In this document: in pieces, positions 17,479 to 26,092 of the stretch | Layout: the number at the start of each line of letters is the position of its first letter | Position numbering within the stretch: the stretch's first letter is position 1 | NCBI GenBank assembly: GCA_964407695.1 | Contig: CAYOWQ010000001.1 | Span: 434,001 to 498,000, forward strand | Direction of reading: 5' to 3' | Length of the DNA: 64,000 nucleotides | Source of the DNA: CAYOWQ01 sp964407695 | GTDB lineage: Bacteria; Planctomycetota; Phycisphaerae; Phycisphaerales; SM1A02 | Made by a program: the position numbers and the translations under genes | Notes under the pieces: generated by a model | The model's input: the letters and a program-made list of their open reading frames with translations, nothing else | What the model was told of the DNA's origin: nothing | Database searches by the model: none

Positions 17479-20189
17479 CCATCGAAGACCGCTTCCAGCG
17501 AGCCGCGGATCTCTTTCTGAAAGCCCGGGATTTGGGCCTGGCGGAACGGGATGACTTTCTTTCAAGAGAGTGTGGAAGTGATGACCTCCTTCGTCAGGCG
17601 GTGGACAAGATGCTCCTGGGCGACGAGCACCCGCTGCCATTTGCCTCCCTGGCGGAGGATCTTCGAGCGGTACACGATGAATTCGATCGTGCAATCACCT
17701 CGAATCTTGACAGTGAGAAGCAACGCGAGGGCATGGTCGACGACGCGGCCGAGGATGGCAGCAGTGTTGGCCCGTACCGCCTGCTTCAGAAAATCGGCGA
17801 GGGTGGGTTCGGTGCGGTGTACATGGCCATGCAGGAACGCCCGGTCAGACGACGGGTCGCTCTGAAGATCATCAAGCTCGGCATGGACACCCGGCAGGTC
17901 GTCGCACGCCTTGAGGCTGAGCGACAGGCTCTCGCCCTGATGGATCATCACAACATCGCCAAGGTGTTCGATGCGGGAGCCACCGAGACGGGCCGGCCCT
18001 ACTTTGTCATGGAACTCGTCCGGGGCCTCCAGCTCACTCGCTATTGTGATCAGAATCATCTCTCGATGCGTCAGCGATTGGAACTCTTCCTGCCGATCTG
18101 CAACGCGGTGCAGCATGCCCATCAGAAGGGTGTCATTCACCGCGATCTGAAGCCGTCCAACATCCTGGTCACCCTTCATGATGGAAAACCCGTTCCCAAG
18201 GTGATCGATTTTGGAATCGCCAAGGCCATTCATCAGCCGCTCACGGACAAAACGCTCTTCACGCGCATGGAGCAGTTCATCGGAACTCCTGCGTATATGA
18301 GCCCGGAGCAGGCCGAATTGTCGGGCCTGGATATCGACACTCGAAGCGACATCTACTCCCTTGGCGTCCTGCTCTACGAGCTTCTGACCGGCACGACCCC
18401 CTTCGATGCTCAAACGCTGAAGAAGGCATCGATCGGTGAAATCCAGCGAATGATCGCGGAGGTTGACCCGCCGCGACCGAGCACCAGACTGAGCGCACTT
18501 AAGACCGGCGCTGCCGCGGCCACATCGATGACCGCCCGGGAGCTCTCTCAGATTGCTCAGAACCGGAGCACGGATCTCGGGCAACTCCATCGTCAGATCA
18601 AGGGCGATCTCGACTGGATCGTCATGAAGTGCCTTGAGAAGGACCGGACGCGTCGATATGAATCTGCCGACGCCCTGGCTGCAGATGTGCAGCGATACCT
18701 CGACGATCAACCTGTGCTTGCCGGGCCGCCGAGCACGATGTATCGCGTCGGCAAGTTCGTGCGCCGAAATCGCGTGGGGGTCCTTGCCTCGACGGTGGCC
18801 TTGCTGGCCATCGTCATGGGATTGATCCTGTTTGCCATTGGTTTTGTAAAGGCGGCACACGATCGAGATGAGGCCATGACTCAGATGGGTCTTGCCGATC
18901 TCAATGCCAAGCGCGCTGAACTCGAATCCCAGAAGTCGGCGGCGGTCAGCCGCTTCCTGACGGAGATGCTCGGATCAATTGATCCGAAGGTTGCCCTTGG
19001 CCGCGAGGTGACGGTTCGCGAGGTGCTTGACGCAGCGTCTCGGGATATCTCGGCCGGATCTCTCCGGGAACAACCTGAGACCGAGATTTCAATTCAGCGA
19101 ATCATCGGCACGATGTATCAGAAAATCGGCCTGCCGCAGGATGCTGAACCCCACCTCCGGTTCGCGCTGGAGCGGGCTCGTATTCTCTTCGGGACCGACG
19201 ACAGCCGGACGCTTCAGCTCTCTCTTGACCTTGGGGCGCTCTATATGACGCAGGGCCGATTTGGTGATGCGGAGCCGCTCGTGCGACATGCGCGAGATGT
19301 TTACGCTCGGGAATTCGGCGAGAATGACCTCCAGACTCTCACCGCAAACTACCTGTGGAGTTCCCTCCTGGCCTCGACGGGGCGTCTCGACGAGGCCGGT
19401 CCCATCGTGGTCGATGTGGCGAATCGGCGCAGCAATCTGCTTGGCCCCGACGCCCCGGCGACGCTGGATGCCCGGAGCAACCTGGCCGGTCTTCGGTGGC
19501 AGGAAGGACGAATCGAAGAAGCGGAAGCCTTGTACAAGGATTTGCTCGAAAGCCGGGAGCGAACACTTGGTGAAAGTCATCCCGATACGGCCTATACCCT
19601 CGGAACCATCGCCGCCTTTTACGGAAGCACCGGACGTGCCGAGGAGGCCCTCCAGTTCGCGCAACGATCGCTCGACATTCGAAACCGGATCTTTGGCTCC
19701 CGCCATCCGGACACGCTCAATGCCATGAACACTGTTGCCGGAGTGCTCTTGGAGCTCAACCGGCCCGCCGAGGCGGAACCGATCATTCGCGAAGTCCTGA
19801 GCATTCGTGAGAGTCTTTATGGCGACGAGAATGAACTCACCGCGGCCGCGAAGAACAATCTTGCGGAAGCACTCTTTGACCTCGGCCAGTTGGACCAGGC
19901 GGAACAATTCTGGATTCAAGGTCTGGCGACAACCCAGCACACGCTGGGAGAAGTCCATCCGCGGACGCTGGCGCCGCTCCAGGGTCTCTCGCGATTGTAC
20001 GAAGGTCAGCACCGCTTCCTGGAGCTGGAGCCGATATTGCTCAAGGCCTGGTCATCGTGTTCGACGCATTCAACCTGCAGCTCGAGGCAGCGCGACAGCG
20101 TCCTTCAACTTCTCATCCACCTGTACGACACGTGGCAGCGCCCTGACGATGTCGAGCGGTATCGCGCCCTTCTCTCGTCGCATCAATGA
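17475..20189 (+). CDS. Transmembrane Ser/Thr protein kinase with TPR repeats
   Basis: The product has 904 residues. The kinase domain covers about residues 97-400: ATP loop GEGGFGAVY, catalytic Lys in VALKIIK, HRDLKPSNIL, DFGIAKA and GTPAYMSPEQ, all intact. A membrane helix (LASTVALLAIVMGLILFAIG) lies at about 435-457. The C-terminal region, about 520-890, holds tetratricopeptide-like repeats with PxTLxxxxNLA spacing, probably a sensing or docking domain outside the membrane. An N-terminal 90-residue helical segment precedes the kinase. The start overlaps the stop of the sigma factor by 4 bases. Confidence 0.95.
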   Translation: MTIEDRFQRAADLFLKARDLGLAERDDFLSRECGSDDLLRQAVDKMLLGDEHPLPFASLAEDLRAVHDEFDRAITSNLDSEKQREGMVDDAAEDGSSVGPYRLLQKIGEGGFGAVYMAMQERPVRRRVALKIIKLGMDTRQVVARLEAERQALALMDHHNIAKVFDAGATETGRPYFVMELVRGLQLTRYCDQNHLSMRQRLELFLPICNAVQHAHQKGVIHRDLKPSNILVTLHDGKPVPKVIDFGIAKAIHQPLTDKTLFTRMEQFIGTPAYMSPEQAELSGLDIDTRSDIYSLGVLLYELLTGTTPFDAQTLKKASIGEIQRMIAEVDPPRPSTRLSALKTGAAAATSMTARELSQIAQNRSTDLGQLHRQIKGDLDWIVMKCLEKDRTRRYESADALAADVQRYLDDQPVLAGPPSTMYRVGKFVRRNRVGVLASTVALLAIVMGLILFAIGFVKAAHDRDEAMTQMGLADLNAKRAELESQKSAAVSRFLTEMLGSIDPKVALGREVTVREVLDAASRDISAGSLREQPETEISIQRIIGTMYQKIGLPQDAEPHLRFALERARILFGTDDSRTLQLSLDLGALYMTQGRFGDAEPLVRHARDVYAREFGENDLQTLTANYLWSSLLASTGRLDEAGPIVVDVANRRSNLLGPDAPATLDARSNLAGLRWQEGRIEEAEALYKDLLESRERTLGESHPDTAYTLGTIAAFYGSTGRAEEALQFAQRSLDIRNRIFGSRHPDTLNAMNTVAGVLLELNRPAEAEPIIREVLSIRESLYGDENELTAAAKNNLAEALFDLGQLDQAEQFWIQGLATTQHTLGEVHPRTLAPLQGLSRLYEGQHRFLELEPILLKAWSSCSTHSTCSSRQRDSVLQLLIHLYDTWQRPDDVERYRALLSSHQ

Positions 20190-20251
20190 GCTGAGTTGCT
20201 CGTCCAGGCACCCCTCTCACCGGTCTCGGTCAGTAGTTTTCCACTTCTGAA

Positions 20252-20467
20252 TCATCTCACTGGCAATGGGATAATGCAGCTCCGGGCAGCGGGCCGACCA
20301 GGCGGCACTGGAAGCACTTCTTGGCTTGGACAGTTCAAAGGACCCTGCGGATTCTCGTAACACTGGGCGCACCATCGGGCGCAACACTGGGCGCAACGGT
20401 CAGACGGCCCCAGCGAGCGATCCTGTCCGGGTCGATACAGAGGGATCGCGGCGGTTGAATCCTGCAT
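20252..20467 (-). CDS. Small Cys-rich hypothetical protein
   Basis: A 71-residue frame from ATG 20467 (a TTG at 20494 is also in frame). The middle carries CAQCCARWCAQC and another Cys nearby, giving two CxxC pairs that could bind zinc or a cluster. No homologous family comes to mind. It is the only plausible coding content in the gap between the kinase and the tRNA. The sequence is short and could be chance. Confidence 0.3.
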   Translation of the reverse strand: MQDSTAAIPLYRPGQDRSLGPSDRCAQCCARWCAQCYENPQGPLNCPSQEVLPVPPGRPAARSCIIPLPVR

Positions 20468-20501
20468 TCCCCGCGCAGAAATTCTTGTTTTCAAGGCCCC
20501 A

Positions 20502-20523
20502 ATGCGACCGGAAGCGGTCGCAT
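20502..20523 (-). terminator. Hairpin downstream of the tRNA gene
   Basis: A perfect 9-bp inverted repeat (ATGCGACCG, loop GAAG, CGGTCGCAT) lies 18 bases beyond the 3' end of the minus-strand tRNA. No good T tract follows, so it may be a Rho-assisted or processing-related hairpin rather than a true intrinsic terminator. Confidence 0.35.
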
Positions 20524-20541
20524 GCGACCCAATTCGAGCAA

Positions 20542-20615
20542 TGCCGATAGGTGGACTTGAACCACCGACCTAGGGTTTATGAATCCCTCGCTCTAGCCAC
20601 CTGAGCTATATCGGC
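20542..20615 (-). tRNA. tRNA with CAU anticodon (Met elongator, or Ile2)
   Basis: A 74-base cloverleaf reads on the minus strand: acceptor GCCGATA/TATCGGC, positions 8-9 TA, D-arm GCTC...GAGC, anticodon loop TTCATAA giving CAU, T-arm GGTGG TTCAAGT CCACC, discriminator A. CCA is not encoded. The top of the anticodon stem has an A-A apposition (31/39), so only four pairs are canonical. A CAU anticodon may be elongator Met or a lysidine-modified Ile2; the T- and variable-arm sequence (AGGTC) resembles Ile2 as much as Met. An initiator is unlikely because the first acceptor pair is a normal G-C. Confidence 0.92.
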
Positions 20616-20877
20616 GAAGGTGCGAAGTGTAGGGTTGGGTCCGGGTGTGGGCAAGATTATCCAGTTTCAGACACCTCCCGGCCCATCCCACATCGCACGT
20701 GAGGTGGAAGACAGCTCCCGGATGGAATCTCGGTCCCTCGACCCCGTCGCGGCAGGGGCGCCCGCGATACTCGCCGAATTCCCCGGATTCCCATGATTCA
20801 GCCGATCAAGTCAGCTCTGAACCCGGCTTGGCGGGCACCCATTCGCTACACTGCTCGTTGGACCCCGGAAACTCTTG

Positions 20878-21810
20878 ATGATTATTGACTGTTCCACCCG
20901 TATCTGGTCGTCTCCCGACCAGTTAGGACCCAAAGCCGCGGCGGCCCTGCGGCGCCGAACTGCAGATCGAGGATCCGGTTTGGACGCGTCCAGTCCGGCC
21001 CACGAGCGGGCCATGCAGTGTGTTGATGCATCGGCCGTGCTTGGGTTTCGGTCAATGCTTCTCGAAGCCCAGATCCCTAACGAGCTGGTGGCGGAAGCAG
21101 TGGCAAGGGACCCGCGGCGGCGGTTCGGCATCGCCGGCATCGACCCGATGAGCCCGGATGCACTCGACGAAATCGACAAGGCGATCGGCTTGGGGCTCGT
21201 CGGCGTCACCGTGAGCCCGATGTGCCAGGGATTTCATCCGACCCACAGTGCTGCCCTTCGGATCTATGAACACTGCAATCAACACGGCCTGCCCCTCTTT
21301 ATCTCACCGCTCGGCCTCGCCACCGCCCAAACGATGATGGACTTTGGTCGACCTGTTGCCTGGGACGAAGTGGCCCGCGACTTCGAAACGCTCACGATTG
21401 TTGTCGGCGGGTTGGGCTTTCCCTGGGTCGATGAGTGCCTGATGTTGATTGGCAAGCATCCCCGGGTCTTTGCCGATATCAGCGGTATTGCATGTCGGCC
21501 TTGGAATCTCTTCAGCACACTCCAGACGGCCGCTTCGCTTGGGGTCCTCGACAAGCTTCTCTTTGGCTCGGGATTCCCGTTTGAGACCCCCACGCGAGCC
21601 ATCGAGTCAATCTATTCAGTGAATACGTTCAGCCACGGAACACAAATCCCTTCGCTCCCCCGCGCGGCACTTCGAGGTGTCGTCGAGCGGCAGACGTTTG
21701 CGAGTCTCGGTATTGAGTGCATCGTCCCAGCTCGTGCCGACACTGACTGGGACGTGCCATCGAGAATCCACACTGGCGCTGTTATTGCAAGGGCCGAGCG
21801 AGATGGATGA
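20878..21810 (+). CDS. Amidohydrolase family 2-like protein
   Basis: The product has 310 residues. The ATG at 20878 is preferred over the overlapping TTG at 20875. The predicted TIM-barrel order fits the PF04909 amidohydrolases: an N-terminal MIIDCSTRIW strand, GIAGIDPMSPDALDEID, GVTVSPMCQGFHPT, and near the end LLFGSGFPFETP, where the family usually has GSDWP or GSDYP. Several metal ligands seem altered: the HxH at strand one is replaced (DCSTRIW) and the Asp of GSD is Gly. It may therefore be a non-canonical or metal-poor hydrolase. It overlaps the next gene by 8 bases. Confidence 0.7.
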   Translation: MIIDCSTRIWSSPDQLGPKAAAALRRRTADRGSGLDASSPAHERAMQCVDASAVLGFRSMLLEAQIPNELVAEAVARDPRRRFGIAGIDPMSPDALDEIDKAIGLGLVGVTVSPMCQGFHPTHSAALRIYEHCNQHGLPLFISPLGLATAQTMMDFGRPVAWDEVARDFETLTIVVGGLGFPWVDECLMLIGKHPRVFADISGIACRPWNLFSTLQTAASLGVLDKLLFGSGFPFETPTRAIESIYSVNTFSHGTQIPSLPRAALRGVVERQTFASLGIECIVPARADTDWDVPSRIHTGAVIARAERDG

Positions 21811-22432
21811 GGTCCGACCTGTTCAGCCGGTTGTTTCGCTTGAACTGAGTCGCCGGTCAGCTCTCGGGCTGCTGTTGGCTTCCGCCGCGATGCCGCTGGT
21901 TGGGTGCCGCAAGTCAAAGGTCACCGGCGACCTGCGGACCGAATCGGTGGGGCCGGAGGTGCTCCGATACCGGGGTCGCTTCACCTCTTCGCTCTACAAC
22001 GTTCAGGATGAGTATGTCCTTATGGTTCTCTCCGAAATTCCATTGGAGCAATTTGGCTCGAATCAGACTCTTGAGGGCCAGTTTGTCACGGTCAACCTCT
22101 TGTGGCGGCCGATTGCGGGTCGAACGCCGCTTGATGATCAGGCCACCAATGCGAGTATCAGGCAGGTGATCTTCTCAGGCGGCAAGGTGGGGGTCTATGC
22201 CGGTGCCGGTATGGCGTACCCCGGCAAGATCGGCCGAAAGTCGCTCAAGGTTTCTCTCGACAATGCGTCGATGACCCTGATCGAGTCGACGCCCGGTTTC
22301 AACGATCTCCTGAGTCCTGCCGCCATGAACGGGAACTTTCGATGTCGCCTCGATCCGCAAAGCACTGAACGCATGCGATTTGCGGCGAGTCAGGCAGTCA
22401 CCGACGCGTTGGGACGCACGTACCGGGTCTGA
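21803..22432 (+). CDS. Putative Tat-exported lipoprotein of unknown function
   Basis: The product has 209 residues. The start at 21803 overlaps the preceding stop by 8 bases. The N-terminus has a twin-arginine-like SRRSALGLLLAS and a lipobox ending PLVGC, so it is probably exported folded and lipidated. The mature part is beta-rich without a recognised domain (TSSLYNVQDEYVLMVLSEIP, AGMAYPGKIGRKSLKVSLDN). It is translationally coupled to the amidohydrolase-like gene, suggesting a joint function. Confidence 0.7.
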   Translation: MDEVRPVQPVVSLELSRRSALGLLLASAAMPLVGCRKSKVTGDLRTESVGPEVLRYRGRFTSSLYNVQDEYVLMVLSEIPLEQFGSNQTLEGQFVTVNLLWRPIAGRTPLDDQATNASIRQVIFSGGKVGVYAGAGMAYPGKIGRKSLKVSLDNASMTLIESTPGFNDLLSPAAMNGNFRCRLDPQSTERMRFAASQAVTDALGRTYRV

Positions 22433-22483
22433 CCGCGCACGAAAGACACACCACGCCCCGGCCAGTCAACAATCAGGCGGTTT

Positions 22484-22801
22484 TCAGCCGTTGATCGACG
22501 TGATCTTCACGCGAATATAATCCTGCCGGTGACCCGTCTTGCGGCGGTAGCCCTTGCGGCGGGTGTACTTGCCGACAGTGAGTTTCTCGCCCTGAATTGA
22601 AGAGATCACCTCGGCGGTTACCGTCGCACCGTCAATGAAAGGCTTGCCCAACTTGGCGGCAGTGTTGCCGTCACCCACGACCAGCACGCGATCAAACTTC
22701 AGCACCGACTCGCCCTCAGCCAATGGGCGAAGATCGAGATTCACCACATCTCCGGACCGAACAAGCACCTGAGTTCCGCTGTCTTCGAAAATCGCGTACA
22801 C
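22484..22801 (-). CDS. rplU: 50S ribosomal protein L21
   Basis: The product has 105 residues, the usual L21 length. The GTG at 22801 was chosen because AGGAGG lies 5 bases upstream and the product then begins (M)YAIFEDSGTQ, the standard L21 start; the frame extends to an ATG at 22831. The C-terminal signature KYTRRKGYRRKTGHRQDYIRV contacts 23S rRNA in the family. The usual partner rpmA (L27) is not downstream. Confidence 0.96.
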   Translation of the reverse strand: MYAIFEDSGTQVLVRSGDVVNLDLRPLAEGESVLKFDRVLVVGDGNTAAKLGKPFIDGATVTAEVISSIQGEKLTVGKYTRRKGYRRKTGHRQDYIRVKITSING

Positions 22802-22932
22802 GTGAGCCTCCTGGGCAGAATCGCGGATCATAGAGACTTCCCGCAAATTTTGCAATCCTGAAGAAGCCTCGCCGCTGTCGTTGAAACAGCATAAATGCCT
22901 GTCAAGAATGAAGTTACCGGTTGTCCGCGACG

Positions 22933-23556
22933 CTAGTCGCGGCTCGTCTCGCTGGCATCGGCGGACGCCCAGGGCCACCCGAATCCGGCGTCCTCACACT
23001 CAAGCAGCCACCGTCGGCATGACGGACAGATGGTGCAGGGATCAGCACCGTCGCGTTCGCAGGGCCAAAACAGCCACAATGGAATGCCCGCGTCCTCAAC
23101 AATCTCCAGCAACTGTCGATTGGTGAGTTCGGCAACCGGCGTATCAATGGTGACCCCTCGCCGGGTGGACCACTCCGTCCACGTCACAACTTCGACGGCG
23201 ATCCGGGCGACGCGCGAGAGTTCATCAACGTCCGGCCCGGTGTGAACCGGCCAGATCACCCGATCGATACCCATCTGAACAGCAGTGAATACCGCATCCA
23301 TGAGGTCAGTCGCCGCAGTCAGAAGCGGGGGGACGACCTCAGCCCCATCAGTCGCCTTTCGATAGTCGTCAACGGTCAGGCGGGTGCGGAGAATCTCCGC
23401 ATGCTTTCGAATCAGATTGAGACATGGAAGCGAGCGTGGGCCGTCCATGCGGCGGGTCCAGATAGCCAGCGAACCGGGGTCGCTTTCCAGCGCGATCGTG
23501 GCCAGCGAAGGAAGGTCGGCTCGATGAATCAGCAGCGTGGAATACGTATTCGACAT
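22933..23556 (-). CDS. QueC-like protein without a PP-loop
   Basis: The product has 207 residues. The C-terminal third matches 7-cyano-7-deazaguanine synthase (QueC): DTPVAELTNRQLLEIVEDAG, then FWPCERDGADPCTICPSCRR with four Cys in the spacing of the QueC zinc site, then ECEDAGF. At the N-terminus, where QueC has the ATP-binding SGGLDS loop, this protein reads IHRADLPS. The ATP pyrophosphatase loop therefore appears lost and synthase activity is doubtful. It is divergent from the AmpG-like gene and not next to other queuosine genes. It may be a neofunctionalised paralogue. The family link is moderately secure; the function is unknown. Confidence 0.65.
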   Translation of the reverse strand: MSNTYSTLLIHRADLPSLATIALESDPGSLAIWTRRMDGPRSLPCLNLIRKHAEILRTRLTVDDYRKATDGAEVVPPLLTAATDLMDAVFTAVQMGIDRVIWPVHTGPDVDELSRVARIAVEVVTWTEWSTRRGVTIDTPVAELTNRQLLEIVEDAGIPLWLFWPCERDGADPCTICPSCRRWLLECEDAGFGWPWASADASETSRD

Positions 23557-23622
23557 GGCAAGCGAATCCAGAGTCCTCTTCCTGATGTCGGCACAGCCGC
23601 GGTTGCGTCGATAGTGATTTGA

Positions 23623-24900
23623 ATGCCTGTAGGCAAGAAATCGCTCTCAACGCGCGTCTGGGCGGCATTCGCCCTCGCCGGCGTCGCTTCGGGCGCCCCC
23701 TATGCCCTCATCTCCGACCCTGTTACCGCGTGGCTGACGCGGATGAACGTGTCTCTGGCGGACATCGGCTTCACGTCGCTGATCCTCCTTGGCTATCCGC
23801 TCAAAGTGCTGTGGGCGCCCTTGGTGGATCGGTCAGCCCCACCTTTTCTGAAGCCTTTGGGTCGCCGCCTCGGCTGGATGGTGGCCATGATCCCCCTCTT
23901 TGCAATGGCTGTCCTGTTGATGGTTTCACTTGGCCACGAATCGACAACCGCAGCCGTCCGATCCGTGTGGATTCTGGGCAGTCTCGCGGTCTTCGCTTCC
24001 GCCACGATCGATATCGCGGCCGATGCCTATCGAACCGATCTGGCGCCCGCGTCACAGCGAGCAATGGCCGCGGCCGTCTTCGTCGCGGCCTATCGACTCG
24101 CCTGGGTGCTGCTCCCTGGCGCGGCGTTCCTGTTGGCTCCGAACGTCGGCTGGCCATGGGCGATTGCCTCGATCGTCCTGATTGCCGTCCTCGTCGCGGG
24201 TGGCCTGCCATTTTGCCCGCAAACGCCGGATCCGAAAGAGGTGCCGTCGCTCGGGCAGTCCATCGTCGAACCATGGAAGGCGTTGCGCGCCATGCACGGG
24301 TCAAAATGGATCATCCTTCTGTTCCTGGTTCTGGTGTTTCGCCTGCCTGATCAGATGGCCTCTCGAATGGCCATCCCGTTTCTGATCGACCGAATCGGCT
24401 TCGATGAACAACAGGTTGCATGGTTTCGGCAGGTGCTCGGGCTCATCATGACACTGTTCGGGGCCTTCATTGGCGGATTGGTAGCGCCAAGGCTCGGCTT
24501 GGCACGTTCCATGATCGTGTTCGGCACGTTGCAGGCGGTGAGCAACCTGGGATATGCCGCGTTGATTCCCGTCGGTCCGTCTGTGGCCGCCCTTGCCGCG
24601 GTGATGTCCATCGAGAATTTCTGCGGCGGTCTGGTGAGCTCCGGTTTCGTGGCGTTTCTGATGTCCTGCTGCGAGCGGGCACATTCAGCCACTCAATATG
24701 CACTGCTCTCAGCTCTCGTCGCCGTTGGCCAGAGCGCGGGTCCGGCGATGTCGGGCGTGTTGATTGAGAAGGTCGGTTTCGGCGCCTTCTTCGGAGTGAC
24801 TCTTGGTGTCGGCTTGGTCGGCATCCTGCTGGTCATCCCCCTTTGGAAGCACATCAGCCGGCTCGAAGCAGTCTCACCGCAGCTTCTCGAGCCGGCGTAG
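23623..24900 (+). CDS. AmpG-like MFS transporter
   Basis: The product has 425 residues with about 12 predicted helices. GYPLKVLWAPLVDRSAPPFL followed by GRRLGW is the loop 2-3 signature of the AmpG (PAT) branch of the major facilitator superfamily. ATIDIAADAYRTDLAP in helix 4-5 is also typical. AmpG imports anhydromuropeptides from peptidoglycan recycling; other branch members carry acetyl-CoA or nucleotides. Substrate is therefore probable, not certain. The last 27 bases overlap the convergent aminotransferase gene. Confidence 0.82.
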   Translation: MPVGKKSLSTRVWAAFALAGVASGAPYALISDPVTAWLTRMNVSLADIGFTSLILLGYPLKVLWAPLVDRSAPPFLKPLGRRLGWMVAMIPLFAMAVLLMVSLGHESTTAAVRSVWILGSLAVFASATIDIAADAYRTDLAPASQRAMAAAVFVAAYRLAWVLLPGAAFLLAPNVGWPWAIASIVLIAVLVAGGLPFCPQTPDPKEVPSLGQSIVEPWKALRAMHGSKWIILLFLVLVFRLPDQMASRMAIPFLIDRIGFDEQQVAWFRQVLGLIMTLFGAFIGGLVAPRLGLARSMIVFGTLQAVSNLGYAALIPVGPSVAALAAVMSIENFCGGLVSSGFVAFLMSCCERAHSATQYALLSALVAVGQSAGPAMSGVLIEKVGFGAFFGVTLGVGLVGILLVIPLWKHISRLEAVSPQLLEPA

Positions 24901-26046
24901 GCCCTCCCGGAGCGTTTCCTCGCGTTTGCAGAACGCAAATCGCACCAGTGTGCGATTGGCCGCGGGCGCCATGTGAAACGCGCTGCACGGGATTGCGGCC
25001 ACGCCTACATCCTCGATGAGATGGCGACAGAACGCAGTATCATCATGGAATCCTTTCGACGCGCAATCCGCCACGATGAAGTAGGTTCCGTCCGGCGGAA
25101 TAGTCACCAAGCCGATCGAGTGAAGACCCTCGAGCAAGAGATCGCGACGCCGACGATAGTCACTTCGAAACGCTTCAAAATAGGAGTTCGGAGCGCGGAG
25201 CGCCGTGGCCGCCGCGACCTGGAGCGGCGTGGCGGTGGCGAATGTGATGAACTGATGCGCTGCCCGAACCGCGTTGGTCAGATGCTCCGGGGCGATCGCC
25301 CAGCCGATCTTCCAGCCCGTCAGTGAAAACGTCTTTCCCAAAGACGAGAGCGTGATGGTGCGTTCCCACATACCCGGAAACGTGGCAAGGTGAAGGTGTT
25401 CACCGCTGAATACGAGCCGCTCATACACCTCATCCGTGATGGCAACGACGTCGTGCTTGATGCAGAGATCCGCGATCGACTGAAGTTCCTGACGAGAGAA
25501 GACTTTTCCGGTCGGATTGTGCGGCGTGTTGACGAGGATGGCTCTGGTCTTCGACGTGAACGCCCTCGCCAGCGACTCCGAATCAAGCGAGAAGTGGGGT
25601 GGCTTGAGCGTCACCGTCCGCACAAGGCCGCCCGTCATGGCCACACACGCCGGATAGGAGTCGTAATACGGTTCAATCAGAATGACCTCATCACCCGGAT
25701 TAATGAGGCCGATCATGGTGGCGGCAATCGCTTCCGTACATCCGCTTGTGACGGTGATGTGCTGGTCGGAATGAACGTTCAGGCCGCTTGATTGTTGGAA
25801 GAAGTCGGCAATCGCTCGATTCAGATCCGGCATACCGAACATTCGCGCATATTGCCCGTGCCCGGCATGGATGGCATCAACCGCCGCCTGCTTTACGAAC
25901 TCCGGGCCGTCAAAGTCGGGAAAGCCCTGGCCGAGGTTGACGGCGTTATGCTTGGCGGCGAGGCGGCTCACCTCAGAGAAGATGGTTGCGCCAAACGGCC
26001 GGAGGCAATGGGATGTCGCCGAGACCACGGGCGAATTCTGAGTCAT
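24874..26046 (-). CDS. Class I/II aminotransferase (YbdL/kynurenine-type)
   Basis: The product has 390 residues, a full-length fold-type I PLP enzyme. NLGQGFPDFDGPEFVKQAA, QYARMFGMPDLNRAIADF, NTPHNPTGKVF and DEVYERLVF are family motifs; the PLP lysine is in SLGKTFSLTGWKIGW. The GQGFPDF start and YARMFG are typical of the YbdL methionine / kynurenine-oxoglutarate transaminase branch, which uses Met, aromatic amino acids or kynurenine. Its 3' end overlaps the AmpG-like gene by 27 bases. Confidence 0.92.
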   Translation of the reverse strand: MTQNSPVVSATSHCLRPFGATIFSEVSRLAAKHNAVNLGQGFPDFDGPEFVKQAAVDAIHAGHGQYARMFGMPDLNRAIADFFQQSSGLNVHSDQHITVTSGCTEAIAATMIGLINPGDEVILIEPYYDSYPACVAMTGGLVRTVTLKPPHFSLDSESLARAFTSKTRAILVNTPHNPTGKVFSRQELQSIADLCIKHDVVAITDEVYERLVFSGEHLHLATFPGMWERTITLSSLGKTFSLTGWKIGWAIAPEHLTNAVRAAHQFITFATATPLQVAAATALRAPNSYFEAFRSDYRRRRDLLLEGLHSIGLVTIPPDGTYFIVADCASKGFHDDTAFCRHLIEDVGVAAIPCSAFHMAPAANRTLVRFAFCKREETLREGLRRLEKLR

Positions 26047-26092
26047 GCCTCCAGCGTATCAGCAGATTCGCAGCATGCGATTCGCGGACCTG

